From NCBI GenBank assembly GCA_023390905.1, contig JAEWBY010000081.1, forward strand, positions 1-37,779: a stretch of 37,779 nucleotides of DNA, given 5' to 3'. The position numbers and the translations under genes were made by a program. Below the pieces are notes generated by a model. That model searched no databases, was not told the origin of the DNA, and was given only the letters and a program-made list of their open reading frames with translations. This DNA comes from Pseudomonadota bacterium (GTDB lineage: Bacteria > Pseudomonadota > Gammaproteobacteria > Xanthomonadales > Xanthomonadaceae). This document shows, piece after piece, positions 8,418 through 16,266 of the stretch. Within the stretch, counting starts at the first letter, position 1, and the number at the start of each line of letters is the position of its first letter.

Positions 8418-8528
8418 TCGGCGTCGTGTACACGCTTGCGGTAATCAGGTGTTGCCATGCCCGGATGCATCTCTGCATCGCTGTGGCTTCCGGTAACGCG
8501 TCCTGGTGCACCGGGCGCGCAGCTTGTG

Positions 8529-8708
8529 ATGGGCATAATCACGCTTACTAGGAAGAGTAGAGATCTGAACCACTATACGAAGCATGCCGAATGCTGGCTT
8601 TTGGACATCCGGGACGTCGGGAACACGGCGGATCGGAGCGGCGACGCCATAAGCAAAGCATTTGAAGGGCTGCACGAGAGCATTACGGGGACGCGTGCAC
8701 CACCATGA
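8529..8708 (+). CDS. Small hypothetical protein upstream of the TPR pseudogene
   Basis: This 59-residue open frame (starting MGIITLTRKSRDLNHY) ends in TGA that overlaps the next gene's ATG by four bases (ATGA). That overlap is the only positive argument for it. It contains SGDAISKAFEGLHESI, a plausible amphipathic helix. The start lacks a clear Shine-Dalgarno sequence, and base composition is lower in GC than the flanking core genes. No family is recognised. It may be part of the same decayed acquired unit as the TPR gene, or spurious. Confidence 0.35.
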   Translation: MGIITLTRKSRDLNHYTKHAECWLLDIRDVGNTADRSGDAISKAFEGLHESITGTRAPP

Positions 8709-9436
8709 CCTGCGATCAAATTCCAGGAAAAATCAAATCACTCGTCAGGGCGGATCAATACGTCGATGTAATTCCGCTGGCGACCAGTCTCATCAACGCG
8801 GGCGGAACTTACACTATTTCAGGATATTTTTATCGAGCCGCAGCTTACGAAGCCCAAGGCAATCTGCATGCGGCGATCAGCGACTACAGGCAAGTCGCTG
8901 TGATTGCACCTTCCTTGCACGCCAATATCTATCTGGCGCGAGTATTGCTGGAAGCAGGCGGCAGAGAAACCGAGGTCCAGAAACTGCTGGATGCGGCTGC
9001 ACAAATTTGGTCGGGCTCCACTTCTGGATTTGGCTAATGCCGAGTACAACCTCAGGAAATCCATACCCGATGTTCCCGCATCGAGACGCTTCGACCTGAA
9101 AGCCGCCATGAGCGGGAGATTTCAGGGATTATTTGAGCTTTCCAGGACATCGGAACTGCTGGGCCAACCTGCCGCGGCACGCTTCTATGACGTGTTGCGG
9201 CTGTCTTTGGGCTGGATTATTTCGATTCTGATTGGCAAGAAAGCCAGAGAGCGATTCTGAAAGCCAAGGGAGAGGCCGACAAACTTCCGACACCTGCAAT
9301 CGGCCTTGAAGTGGACAAGGGTGTCATCGCGTCAAGTGTTCAGAAGGTGGCACTTCGCTCAGCGGCGCGTGCCGCTACATGGCAATATCGCAGGTGTTCG
9401 GGTCAGGCCAGTTCGATTAAAGAAACCGGTGCATGA
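8705..9436 (+). pseudogene. Frameshifted TPR-repeat protein gene
   Basis: Three segments read as one protein of about 243 residues only if two single-base shifts are allowed. Segment one (8705 to about 9015) starts MTCDQIPGKIKSLV and has TPR-like helices (YFYRAAAYEAQGNLHAAISDY). Segment two is in the next frame (about 9015-9205) and includes LLDLANAEYNLRKS and FQGLFELSRTSELLGQ. Segment three (about 9212-9436) returns to the first frame with LDYFDSDWQESQRAILKAKG and runs to TGA 9434-9436. The shifts compensate each other (+1, then -1). Either the gene is decaying or the sequence contains two indel errors. The end overlaps the convergent GNAT gene by 20 bases. Confidence 0.65.
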
Positions 9437-9896
9437 CATAGGCATCCACCAGTCCAAGCTCCCGATGTCGGAAAGCCCGGGGCAAGGTGCCTGCGATGGC
9501 GAATCCGAGTTTCCGGTACAACGCGACCGCCGCGATGTTGGTGCTGACGACGAAGTTGAACTGCATGGCCAGAAAGCCGTCCGAGCGTGCCTGCTCGAGA
9601 CTGTGTTCGACGAGCGCGCGGCCGATGCCCCGTCCCTGTGCCGCGGGGGAAACGACATACGTGGCACTGCATACATGGGCGCCGAGATCGGGATAGTTGG
9701 CGCCCAGCTTGTACATGCCGACGACGCCTTCATCGCCGACGGCCACATGGGCCGCCTGTGTCGTGAACCAATGATCGCGGAAGGTTTCGGCCTTGAATCC
9801 GTCCGAGAACGGCAGGGCATCTCCCGTTGCGATGACGGATTGGAAGATGGCCCACATGGGGTCGAAGTCCGCCGGAGTGGCGCGACGAATGTGCAT
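9417..9896 (-). CDS. GNAT-family N-acetyltransferase
   Basis: The 159-residue protein starts MHIRRATPADFD and carries the acetyl-CoA-binding motif A (VVSPAAQGRGIGRALVEHSLEQA, Q/RxxGxG/A type) at about residues 88-110. Motif B follows with NIAAVALYRKLGF. It is a single-domain GNAT enzyme that transfers acetyl from acetyl-CoA to an amine; the substrate is unknown. ATG 9896 is preferred to the longer frame from 9989, whose extra 31 residues do not resemble GNAT sequence. The gene is separate from the RND operon upstream on the same strand (140-nt gap). Confidence 0.88.
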   Translation of the reverse strand: MHIRRATPADFDPMWAIFQSVIATGDALPFSDGFKAETFRDHWFTTQAAHVAVGDEGVVGMYKLGANYPDLGAHVCSATYVVSPAAQGRGIGRALVEHSLEQARSDGFLAMQFNFVVSTNIAAVALYRKLGFAIAGTLPRAFRHRELGLVDAYVMHRFL

Positions 9897-10035
9897 GCAG
9901 ATCCCGCGATGGCTGGTCAGGCGATGCACGGTAGCATCGCCTGCGTCATCCTGCGCGCGGCCCGTCCCACGCCCGCGCTCACCGTGCACGAAGCGTGCGG
10001 GATTGCCGGACGCGCGCCGCGCACAGCGTCAGGGT

Positions 10036-13000
10036 TCAGCCGGCGACACCCGAATCCCGATGCGACGATTTGCCCCTGAACCGGCGTGACAGCCATTCGC
10101 CCATGTCGTCGATCAAGGTGAATGCGGCGGGGATGACGATCAGGCTCAGCAACGTGGAGGTGACCAGGCCGCCGATGACCGCGATGGCCATCGGCGCGCG
10201 GAAGCTCGAATCGCCTGCGAAACCCAGCGCGATCGGCATCATGCCGGCGCCCATGGCGAGCGTGGTCATGATGATCGGCTGCGCGCGCTTGCGGCACGCA
10301 TCGATGAGCGCATCGTGCTGGCTCAGGCCGTGCTCGTCTTCGGCGATGACGGCGTAATCGACCAGCAGGATCGAGTTCTTCGTCGCGATGCCGATCAGCA
10401 TCAGCAGTCCGATCAGCGCCGGCAGCGAGAGCATGTTCTGCGTCAGCAGCAACGCACCGAATGCGCCGCCGGCGCACAGCGGCACCGCGATCAGGATGGT
10501 CAGCGGCATCAGGGCATGGTTGAACAGCAACAGCAGCACCATGTAGATGCACACGATGCCGGCGACCATGGCCAGCAGGAAGCCCACGAACAACTCGACG
10601 AAGACTTCCGCATCGCCGGTATTGAGGAAGCTCACCCCGGGAGGCAGGCGCTTGACGCTGGGCAACTGCTGCACGGCTTCCATCACTTCACCCAATGGAC
10701 GTCCGTTGAGCTCGGCGGTCAGGGTCACGTTGCGCTGGCGCTGATACCGCGAGAGCTGCGAAGGGCCGCTGCCCATCTGGATGTCGGCCACGGCCGCCAA
10801 AGGGACCGGGCCGTAGCGTCCGGGCACGCGCAGTTGGCCGATCAGGGCAGGGTTGGCCAGCGTTGCTTCGGAGAAACCCACACGGATGGGCACCTGGCGA
10901 TCGGGCAGGTTGAGTTTGGCCAGCCGCTGTTCGTAGTCGCCGGAAGTGGCGATGCGCGCCGCTTCGGCGATGGCCGCCGTGGACACGCCCATGTCCGCCG
11001 CGCGCGCGGCGTTGGGAATGATCTGGATTTCCGGGCGCAGCAGTGAGGCCGAGGACGTCACGCTGCCCAGGCCGGGCAGGCCCCGCAGGTCGCGTTCGAG
11101 GGCCAGCGAAGCTTCCTGCAGGCGCTGCGGATCGTCACCGGACAACACGAGCTGGAGCAGGTTGCCCGGCTCGGAACTTACGTAGCTGACACGCACGCCG
11201 GGAAGATCCGCAAGACGCGCACGCGCATCACGCTCGAGCTCACGCTGATCACGATCCCGATCATCGGCCAGCCCCCAGTCCAGCACCAGGGTGGCCTTGC
11301 GTGGGTCGGCCACGCCCACCGTGGAGGGATCACCGAGATCCAGCACGCTGCCCGCGGCGGTGTAGACCTGCTTGAGTTCGGGCATGTCCTTGAGCAACGC
11401 GCGTGCGCGTTCGGCGACAGCCACGGTTTCTTCCAGGCGCGTGCCGGGCGGAAGCTCCAGGCTCAGGTTGCTGCGGCCCAGATCCGATTGCGGAATGAAG
11501 GTCGCCGGAATCAGCGGGATCAGCGCCAGCGAGGCGAAGAACAATCCCGTGGCGATCCATAACGTGCGGGCGCGATGGCGCAGGGCGGCGTCCACCCATC
11601 CCAGATACCAGGTCATCAGCCGGGATTCGCCTTTTTCCTCGCCATGGGGCTTGAGCAGGTAGGCGGCCATCATCGGCGTGAGCAGGCGCGCCACCAGCAA
11701 CGAGAACAGCACGGCCGTGGCTGCCGTCCACCCGAATTCGCGGAAGAACTTGCCCGCGATGCCCGGCATGAACGCGACCGGCACGAACACCGCCGCCAGG
11801 GTCAGCGAGGTGGCGATGACCGCATTGCCGATCTCGCCGGCCGCTTCGGTGGCCGCTTCTTTCGGCGATTTGCCCATGCGCAGATGGCGGACGATGTTTT
11901 CGATTTCCACGATCGCATCGTCGACCAGCACGCCCACCACCACGGACAGGGCGAGCAGGGTGATCATGTTGAGGGTGAAGCCCAGCCAGTACATCACCGC
12001 GAACGTGGGGATGATGGACAACGGCAACGACAGCGCCGAGACCCACGTGGCGCGCCAATCGCGCAGGAACGCCCACACCACCAGCAGGGCCAGCAGGGCG
12101 CCCTCGTAGAGCATGGTCATCGACGAGTCGTACGATCGATGCGTCTCGTCGATGGCGGTGGTGACCAGACGGAAGTCCACGCCGGGGTGGGCCTTCTTCA
12201 GCTCATCCAGCGCCTGGTGGACGCCTTCCTCCACCTTCACTTCGCTGGAGCCACGCGTGCGCGACATCGAGAACGCCACGACCTTCTTGCCGTCGAGCAG
12301 AGCGGCTTCGGTAGGATCGGCCGCCGCATCGGTCACGGTGGCCAGCGCCGAGAGCCTGACCGAGCGGCCGTCGGGCAGGCTGATCGAATAGTCGCGCAGG
12401 GCCTGTGCGTTGGCGACGGTGCCCAGCGTGCGGATCGTCTGCAGCGCACCGTCGAGCTCGGCCTTGCCGCCCGCACGTTCGACCTGGATCTGCGCGAGTT
12501 GCTGGGACACATCACCGGCAGTGACACCAAACGCCAGCAGCGCATTCGGATCCAGATCCACCCGCACCTGGCGCTGCACGCCACCGATGCGCGTGACGCG
12601 CGCTACGCCATGCACGCCGTACATCGCCCGCGAGATTTCCCGATCCACGAACCAGCTGGCTTCGTCCTCGGTCAATTGCGGCGCGACCAGCGCATAGGTC
12701 ATCAGCGAGCCGCCGATATCGACCTTGGAGATCACCGGCTCCTGGATGTCCTGTGGCAGGTCGGTACGGATCCGGGTGACGGCATCGCGCGTGTCATCCA
12801 GTGCCGTGGCCAGATCGGTTTCCAGTTCGAACTCGATGCTGGTCGTGCTGATGCCCTCGCTCACCGTCGACATCACGCGCTTGACGTTGGTGATGGTGGC
12901 GACTGAATCCTCGACCTTGCGGGTGACCTCGGTCTCCAGTTGGCTGGGGGACGCACCGGGCTGGGTCACGGTCACCGTGGTCATCGGGAACGCGATGTCC

Positions 13001-13113
13001 GGGAATCGCGCGACCGGCAATTGATGGAAGCCCCACAGACCGGCCACGCACAGCACGAAGAACACCATCAGCGCCGGCAGCGGCCGGCGAATCGCCCAGG
13101 CAGAAATATTCAC
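10036..13113 (-). CDS. RND efflux permease (HAE-1 type inner-membrane pump)
   Basis: The 1025-residue protein spans the inner membrane with 12 predicted segments and two large periplasmic loops. It opens with NISAWAIRRPLPALMVF and has the family block GASPSQLETEVTRKVEDSV. Transmembrane segment 4 holds the proton-relay acidic pair (VVVGVLVDDAIVEIENI). The second half has GLLMLIGIATKNSILLVDYA. Such pumps work as trimers with a periplasmic adaptor and an outer-membrane channel to expel drugs or toxic compounds; no channel gene lies beside it. The start codon is GTG, overlapping the adaptor stop by four bases (GTGA). Substrate range is unknown. Confidence 0.93.
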   Translation of the reverse strand: MNISAWAIRRPLPALMVFFVLCVAGLWGFHQLPVARFPDIAFPMTTVTVTQPGASPSQLETEVTRKVEDSVATITNVKRVMSTVSEGISTTSIEFELETDLATALDDTRDAVTRIRTDLPQDIQEPVISKVDIGGSLMTYALVAPQLTEDEASWFVDREISRAMYGVHGVARVTRIGGVQRQVRVDLDPNALLAFGVTAGDVSQQLAQIQVERAGGKAELDGALQTIRTLGTVANAQALRDYSISLPDGRSVRLSALATVTDAAADPTEAALLDGKKVVAFSMSRTRGSSEVKVEEGVHQALDELKKAHPGVDFRLVTTAIDETHRSYDSSMTMLYEGALLALLVVWAFLRDWRATWVSALSLPLSIIPTFAVMYWLGFTLNMITLLALSVVVGVLVDDAIVEIENIVRHLRMGKSPKEAATEAAGEIGNAVIATSLTLAAVFVPVAFMPGIAGKFFREFGWTAATAVLFSLLVARLLTPMMAAYLLKPHGEEKGESRLMTWYLGWVDAALRHRARTLWIATGLFFASLALIPLIPATFIPQSDLGRSNLSLELPPGTRLEETVAVAERARALLKDMPELKQVYTAAGSVLDLGDPSTVGVADPRKATLVLDWGLADDRDRDQRELERDARARLADLPGVRVSYVSSEPGNLLQLVLSGDDPQRLQEASLALERDLRGLPGLGSVTSSASLLRPEIQIIPNAARAADMGVSTAAIAEAARIATSGDYEQRLAKLNLPDRQVPIRVGFSEATLANPALIGQLRVPGRYGPVPLAAVADIQMGSGPSQLSRYQRQRNVTLTAELNGRPLGEVMEAVQQLPSVKRLPPGVSFLNTGDAEVFVELFVGFLLAMVAGIVCIYMVLLLLFNHALMPLTILIAVPLCAGGAFGALLLTQNMLSLPALIGLLMLIGIATKNSILLVDYAVIAEDEHGLSQHDALIDACRKRAQPIIMTTLAMGAGMMPIALGFAGDSSFRAPMAIAVIGGLVTSTLLSLIVIPAAFTLIDDMGEWLSRRFRGKSSHRDSGVAG

Positions 13114-14201
13114 GGCGAAGTGGCTCCCTTGCCGGTGACCACGCGCACGCGATCACCGTCTCCAAGGAACCCCGCGCCTTCGGAGACCACGAGCTCGCCC
13201 GCTTTCAGGCCCTCCACGATCTCGATGCGGCCCTGCGTGGTCTGGCCCGTGCGCACGCGCCGCCGTTGCACGGTTTGCCTGTCCCGGGTGACGAACACAT
13301 AACTGTGGCCGTCGCGTTGCACCACGGCGGCGCTGGGCACCATCAACGCCTGGCCATCGCCGGTGAGGATTCGGCCTTCCACGAAGGTGCCGGGCTTGAG
13401 CGGGCCGGGCGAGGGCAGATCCGCGTAGATCGTGCCGGTCCGGGTCTGTGCATCGATGCCGGGACTGACCGCACGCACGCGGCCCGATATCTCCTGGCCG
13501 GCATATGACAGGGTGATCACGTTTCCGACGGCGACCTGCGCCAGTTGATTCTCCGGCAGTTCGGCACGCCACTCGAGCCTGCCGTCGCGAATCAGGCGCA
13601 ACAGTTCGGTGCCGGCCGCGACCACCTGACCCGGTTGCACCAGACGCTTGGAGATCACGCCGTCGGCCGGGGCGCGCAGCCGAGCGAAGCCGCGCTGCAA
13701 TCGGGCCGCATCACGCGAGGCACGGGCGGTGGTCAGTTGGGCTTGCGCCTGGGTGACGGTGGCGCGCAGCTGATCCAGATCGGCCGCGCTGATCAGTTGC
13801 TCGGCCGCCAGTTTCGAGCCCCGCGCGTGCTGGGATCGCGCCAGCGCCAGCGCCGCGTCCGCTTCCTGCGTCGAAGCCTCGGCCTGGGCAAGCGAACTGT
13901 CGAGCGTGCGATGGTCCAGTTCGAGCAGGACCTGTCCCTTCCTGACCTGCTGTCCCACATCCACGTGCAGTGCGGTCACGCGCTGCCCGCTGAGTTCGAC
14001 GCCCAGTTGCATTTCTTCGTACGCCGACACCGGCCCGGACACCGTGACGCTGCGCGCCAGCGGCCAGGACTGGACCGGAGTCAGCGCAACCGTCAGCGCC
14101 GAGGAGGTTTCCGCTGCGGTGTTGTCTTCTTTCCCGCCGCACGCGGCGAGCAACGCAAACGAAAGGGATAACAGTGACCAACGCAGGAAGGGTGCGCGCA
14201 T
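13110..14201 (-). CDS. RND periplasmic adaptor (membrane-fusion lipoprotein)
   Basis: The 363-residue protein has a lipoprotein signal ending LLAACGGK, so it is anchored by a lipidated Cys. It shows a biotinyl-lipoyl-like half (LHVDVGQQVRKGQVLLELD), an alpha-helical hairpin rich in Ala/Gln (about 90-165), the second lipoyl half (RAPADGVISKRLVQPGQVV) and beta-barrel/MP domains ending with VVSEGAGFLGDGDRVRV. This is the standard AcrA/MexA-type order. ATG 14201 was chosen because the signal peptide begins there; the longer frame adds 19 unrelated residues. It links the permease to an outer-membrane channel. It is the middle gene of the tetR-adaptor-permease operon, 104 nt after tetR. Confidence 0.92.
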   Translation of the reverse strand: MRAPFLRWSLLSLSFALLAACGGKEDNTAAETSSALTVALTPVQSWPLARSVTVSGPVSAYEEMQLGVELSGQRVTALHVDVGQQVRKGQVLLELDHRTLDSSLAQAEASTQEADAALALARSQHARGSKLAAEQLISAADLDQLRATVTQAQAQLTTARASRDAARLQRGFARLRAPADGVISKRLVQPGQVVAAGTELLRLIRDGRLEWRAELPENQLAQVAVGNVITLSYAGQEISGRVRAVSPGIDAQTRTGTIYADLPSPGPLKPGTFVEGRILTGDGQALMVPSAAVVQRDGHSYVFVTRDRQTVQRRRVRTGQTTQGRIEIVEGLKAGELVVSEGAGFLGDGDRVRVVTGKGATSP

Positions 14202-14305
14202 GGAAAAATCCAGAAGGTAGGGGAGTGGTGCTGGCTGGTGCGCGGATTCGGGGTCCACGCATGGCTCTGAAAAACAATGGTGCTCGACCGCTTGTCCCGA
14301 ACCTG

Positions 14306-14950
14306 TCAGGACGCTCGGGTGCTCTTCAAGATCCGTTGCTCGACGCCATCCAGAATGAGTTCGATACCGTTGCTGAAACGCTCGTCGAACTTCGGCTCAG
14401 CCAGCAGTTCGCGCGCTTCCCAACAACGCGGAAAGCGCGCTCTGGCCAGTTCGAAGAAGGCTTGCTGCACGCCTTCCAGGACATCGGGTTGGTCGGGCAG
14501 CGATTGCTCCTCGATGACAAAGCCCATGACGTAGTAAATCGAATCCAGCGCGGTGGTCGCGGCGAAGTCGATATCGGCCCCGGCATCCACCAGGGCCGAG
14601 ATGGTGGCATCGCCTACGCGCAGGACGTTCTCGGTCGCCAGGAAGGTCCCTGCGTACACGCGCGCGCCGTCGCGATGGCGTTTGAACGCCGTCCGGAACT
14701 CATCGGCGATCTGATGCATCGTGGTCCGCCAGTGCTGGCCCGGCGGAATTTCGCGGGCCACGTCGGCAATCATCGCGTCGGCCATGGCATCGATCAGCGC
14801 CTGCTTGCTCTTGAAATGCCAGTACAGCGAAGGCGCGCGGATCCCCAGGCTGCATGCCAGCTTGCGCAGGCTGACGCCCTCGATGCCGGCCTCATCGAGC
14901 AGCCGGAATGCGGCCTCGATGATGTGTTCCTGTTTCAAGGGACTGCGCAT
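14306..14950 (-). CDS. TetR-family repressor of the RND operon
   Basis: The 214-residue regulator has an N-terminal helix-turn-helix (IIEAAFRLLDEAGIEGVSLR, then LACSLGIRAPSLYWHFKSKQAL) typical of TetR. The C-terminal ligand domain resembles the TetR_C tetracycline-repressor type (VYAGTFLATENVL, DSIYYVMGFVIEEQS). It is the first gene of the minus-strand operon with the adaptor and pump and lies directly behind a double palindrome. It therefore very likely represses itself and the pump until an inducing compound binds. The inducer is unknown. Confidence 0.9.
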   Translation of the reverse strand: MRSPLKQEHIIEAAFRLLDEAGIEGVSLRKLACSLGIRAPSLYWHFKSKQALIDAMADAMIADVAREIPPGQHWRTTMHQIADEFRTAFKRHRDGARVYAGTFLATENVLRVGDATISALVDAGADIDFAATTALDSIYYVMGFVIEEQSLPDQPDVLEGVQQAFFELARARFPRCWEARELLAEPKFDERFSNGIELILDGVEQRILKSTRAS

Positions 14951-14957
14951 GGATTCC

Positions 14958-15006
14958 CTAACGTTGTAAGTGCGGCGACTCTAACGTCGTTAGGGAGAAT
15001 TCGCAA
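14958..15006 (-). promoter_or_regulatory. tetR-RND operon promoter with double TetR operator
   Basis: On the minus strand, TTGCGA and TAGAGT spaced 17 bp form a promoter. A perfect palindrome, CTAACGTCGTTAG (14981-14993), lies in its spacer and overlaps the start of the -10 box. A second, degenerate copy (14958-14970, 11 of 13 matching) lies between the -10 box and the tetR start. Two operator copies 10 bp apart fit binding of two TetR dimers and tight autorepression. Confidence 0.7.
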
Positions 15007-15079
15007 ACGGTCTGCCGTGGCCCGAGCGAACGGAGCTTTGGAAGGTGAACACAAGGCGCGCATTGCCCGCATCCTCCTG

Positions 15080-15227
15080 CCATGCGCGGGCCGCGCGACC
15101 GCGCGTGACCTGATGCAAGCCGACGCCAGGACATCGACCAGCATTTCGCCGACCCGCACCGCCGGCGGGTCTGCCACATCGCAGTAATGCGGCGGGCGTC
15201 GAACGCAGTAATGACGGCAGCTTTCAA
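15080..15227 (-). pseudogene. Remnant of the 5' end of a zinc-type alcohol dehydrogenase/quinone oxidoreductase gene
   Basis: Reading leftward from TTG 15227 (with GGGAGA about 6 nt upstream) gives KAAVITAFDA, a typical start of medium-chain dehydrogenases. After a one-base shift at 15195 the next frame continues PPHYCDVADPPAVRVGEMLV and DVLAS, again family-like (the usual xPxPxxGEVLVDVLA pattern). A third frame then offers GLHQVTRGRAA. No further dehydrogenase sequence follows; the text runs into the tetR promoter. This looks like a gene reduced to its first 50 or so codons with at least two frameshifts. Its position opposite marR suggests it was once the MarR-regulated target. Confidence 0.5.
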
Positions 15228-15255
15228 CGGGGTCTCCCTGGCGATCGGCGCAATA

Positions 15256-15294
15256 GTTCGTTATGCGAACCAATATTGGTTCGCTCTACGAACC
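15256..15294. promoter_or_regulatory. MarR operator: overlapping palindromes
   Basis: The half-sites GTTCG/CGAAC alternate four times. They form GTTCG-N5-CGAAC (15256-15270), a perfect 20-bp palindrome at 15265-15284 centred on AATATT, and GGTTCG-N5-CGAACC (15278-15294). The array ends directly before ATG 15295 and lies between marR and the divergent dehydrogenase remnant. This arrangement fits MarR dimers shutting both directions. Confidence 0.7.
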
Positions 15295-15309
15295 ATGTCA
15301 AGATGCCTC

Positions 15310-15759
15310 ATGAGCTCGAAACGAACCTTGAAGCAGCCCTCGGCGCCGGCCGAAGGTCTGGCCGATGCGCTGGTCACCAGCGCCTTCGTCACGATGGCCG
15401 TCATCAACCGAATAGGCGCGGAGCACGATTTGTCGCTCTCGCTGGTGCGGGTGCTGGGAATCCTGGCGGACCGACGCCCGCGGATGAACGAACTCGCGGA
15501 CTATCTCGGCCTCGAAAAACACACGATGTCCGGCCTGATCGCCCGCGCCGAAAAGCGCGGTCTGGTCAAACGAGCGCCCAACGAACTGGATGGCCGAGCG
15601 ACCGACGTCTTGATCACGGCCGAAGGCGCAAAGCTGATCAAGCGCCTTCGGGCCCAAGGGCAGCAGGCACTGGAACCTTTGATCGGCCAACTCGGTGCAT
15701 CGGACCAGCAACTGCTTCAGCAATTGCTCGATCGGATGTTGCGGAGCAGAACCGGCTAG
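15310..15759 (+). CDS. MarR-family transcriptional regulator
   Basis: The 149-residue winged-helix regulator shows the MarR core: LVRVLGILADRRPRMNELAD (helices before the HTH), YLGLEKHTMSGLIARAEKRG (recognition helix) and LVKRAPNELDGRATDVLITA (wing, with the conserved D-x-R). The open frame extends further upstream. The operator palindromes end right before ATG 15295 and there is no ribosome site for it, so ATG 15310 is the simplest start (15295 possible). It probably autoregulates; its likely former divergent target, the dehydrogenase, is decayed, so remaining targets lie elsewhere. Confidence 0.88.
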   Translation: MSSKRTLKQPSAPAEGLADALVTSAFVTMAVINRIGAEHDLSLSLVRVLGILADRRPRMNELADYLGLEKHTMSGLIARAEKRGLVKRAPNELDGRATDVLITAEGAKLIKRLRAQGQQALEPLIGQLGASDQQLLQQLLDRMLRSRTG

Positions 15760-15781
15760 CGGCTCTGCGCCCGCTGATTTA

Positions 15782-15797
15782 CATAATATGCATTATG
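15782..15797. repeat. AT-rich palindrome at core/accessory border
   Basis: CATAAT-ATGC-ATTATG is a perfect inverted repeat with a 4-bp self-complementary centre, in a locally AT-rich spot 23 bp after the marR stop. It may be a recombinase core site or a protein-binding site; no second copy was found in the window. Confidence 0.4.
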
Positions 15798-15900
15798 CGA
15801 AATTACCACGAGGCCAGCGCGGGGCGACAGTTGGCGTGTCTACCGCGGACAATTTCGTAGCGCTCAGTGGCGGGATCGGCATATCTGTTACATCCCGACC

Positions 15901-16022
15901 GGTAAACCTGTGACATTTCCCGATCTAGACCACTTCTGGGAATGTCACAGATTTACCGATCAACCAACCGGGCTCGGTAAACCTGTGACTTTTCACGCTG
16001 ATCCTGGCTAAGTCACAGGATT
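15901..16022. repeat. Two inverted-repeat units sharing GGTAAACCTGTGAC
   Basis: Unit one pairs 15901-15921 (GGTAAACCTGTGACATTTCCC) with 15938-15957 as a near-perfect inverted repeat with a 16-nt spacer. Unit two starts with the same GGTAAACCTGTGAC (15976-15989) and pairs ACCTGTGACTT with AAGTCACAGGATT (16010-16022). Repeated short terminal-type motifs in both orientations resemble the ends of a transposable element (for example multi-repeat IS21-like ends), but no transposase gene is present. Confidence 0.45.
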
Positions 16023-16087
16023 GGCGTGCAGTTTGGGGCCGCGCTTTGCCGCTAGCCCCGGTGCGACCCCACGACAATTGGGTACGC

Positions 16088-16246
16088 TCAAGAAGACTTC
16101 GACAGCACTCTGACCCATCGCAGCAGTTCCTCATGCGGGATCGTCCGCCCAGCGTCGACGTCAGCCAAACCCTCGCGGGTCAGACGATCCTTTTCTTCCT
16201 CCGTTAGCTCCGGAGGAAGTGCTGGCAACTCATCATCGGGTTGCAT
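16088..16246 (-). CDS. Small antitoxin-like protein
   Basis: The predicted protein has 52 residues, starting MQPDDELPALPPELTEEE. The C-terminal part LADVDAGRTIPHEELLRWVR closely resembles the conserved tail of short antitoxins and CopG-like proteins associated with ParE/RelE toxins (the 'DAGR-x-IPHEE' type). No toxin gene is adjacent. The gene lies 20 nt downstream of the sseB-like gene on the same strand and lacks a strong ribosome site, so it may be read from that transcript. An orphan antitoxin or a remnant of a toxin-antitoxin pair are the main options. Confidence 0.55.
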   Translation of the reverse strand: MQPDDELPALPPELTEEEKDRLTREGLADVDAGRTIPHEELLRWVRVLSKSS

Positions 16247-16266
16247 GTGGACCGGGGAGCGTGGGC

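Larger units (their letters stand above)
15760..16087. other. Gene-free repeat-rich zone at the start of the accessory region
   Basis: I see no supportable gene here. It holds an AT-rich palindrome (15782-15797) and two copies of an inverted-repeat unit built on GGTAAACCTGTGAC (15901-16022), described separately. The change from compact core genes to repeats marks the left limit of the accessory region. Confidence 0.5.

Noticed and set aside
11575..12906. 443-codon plus-strand open frame over the RND permease
   Set aside because: It is antisense to conserved permease sequence and consists of Arg/His/Gln-rich text typical of GC-rich shadow frames.
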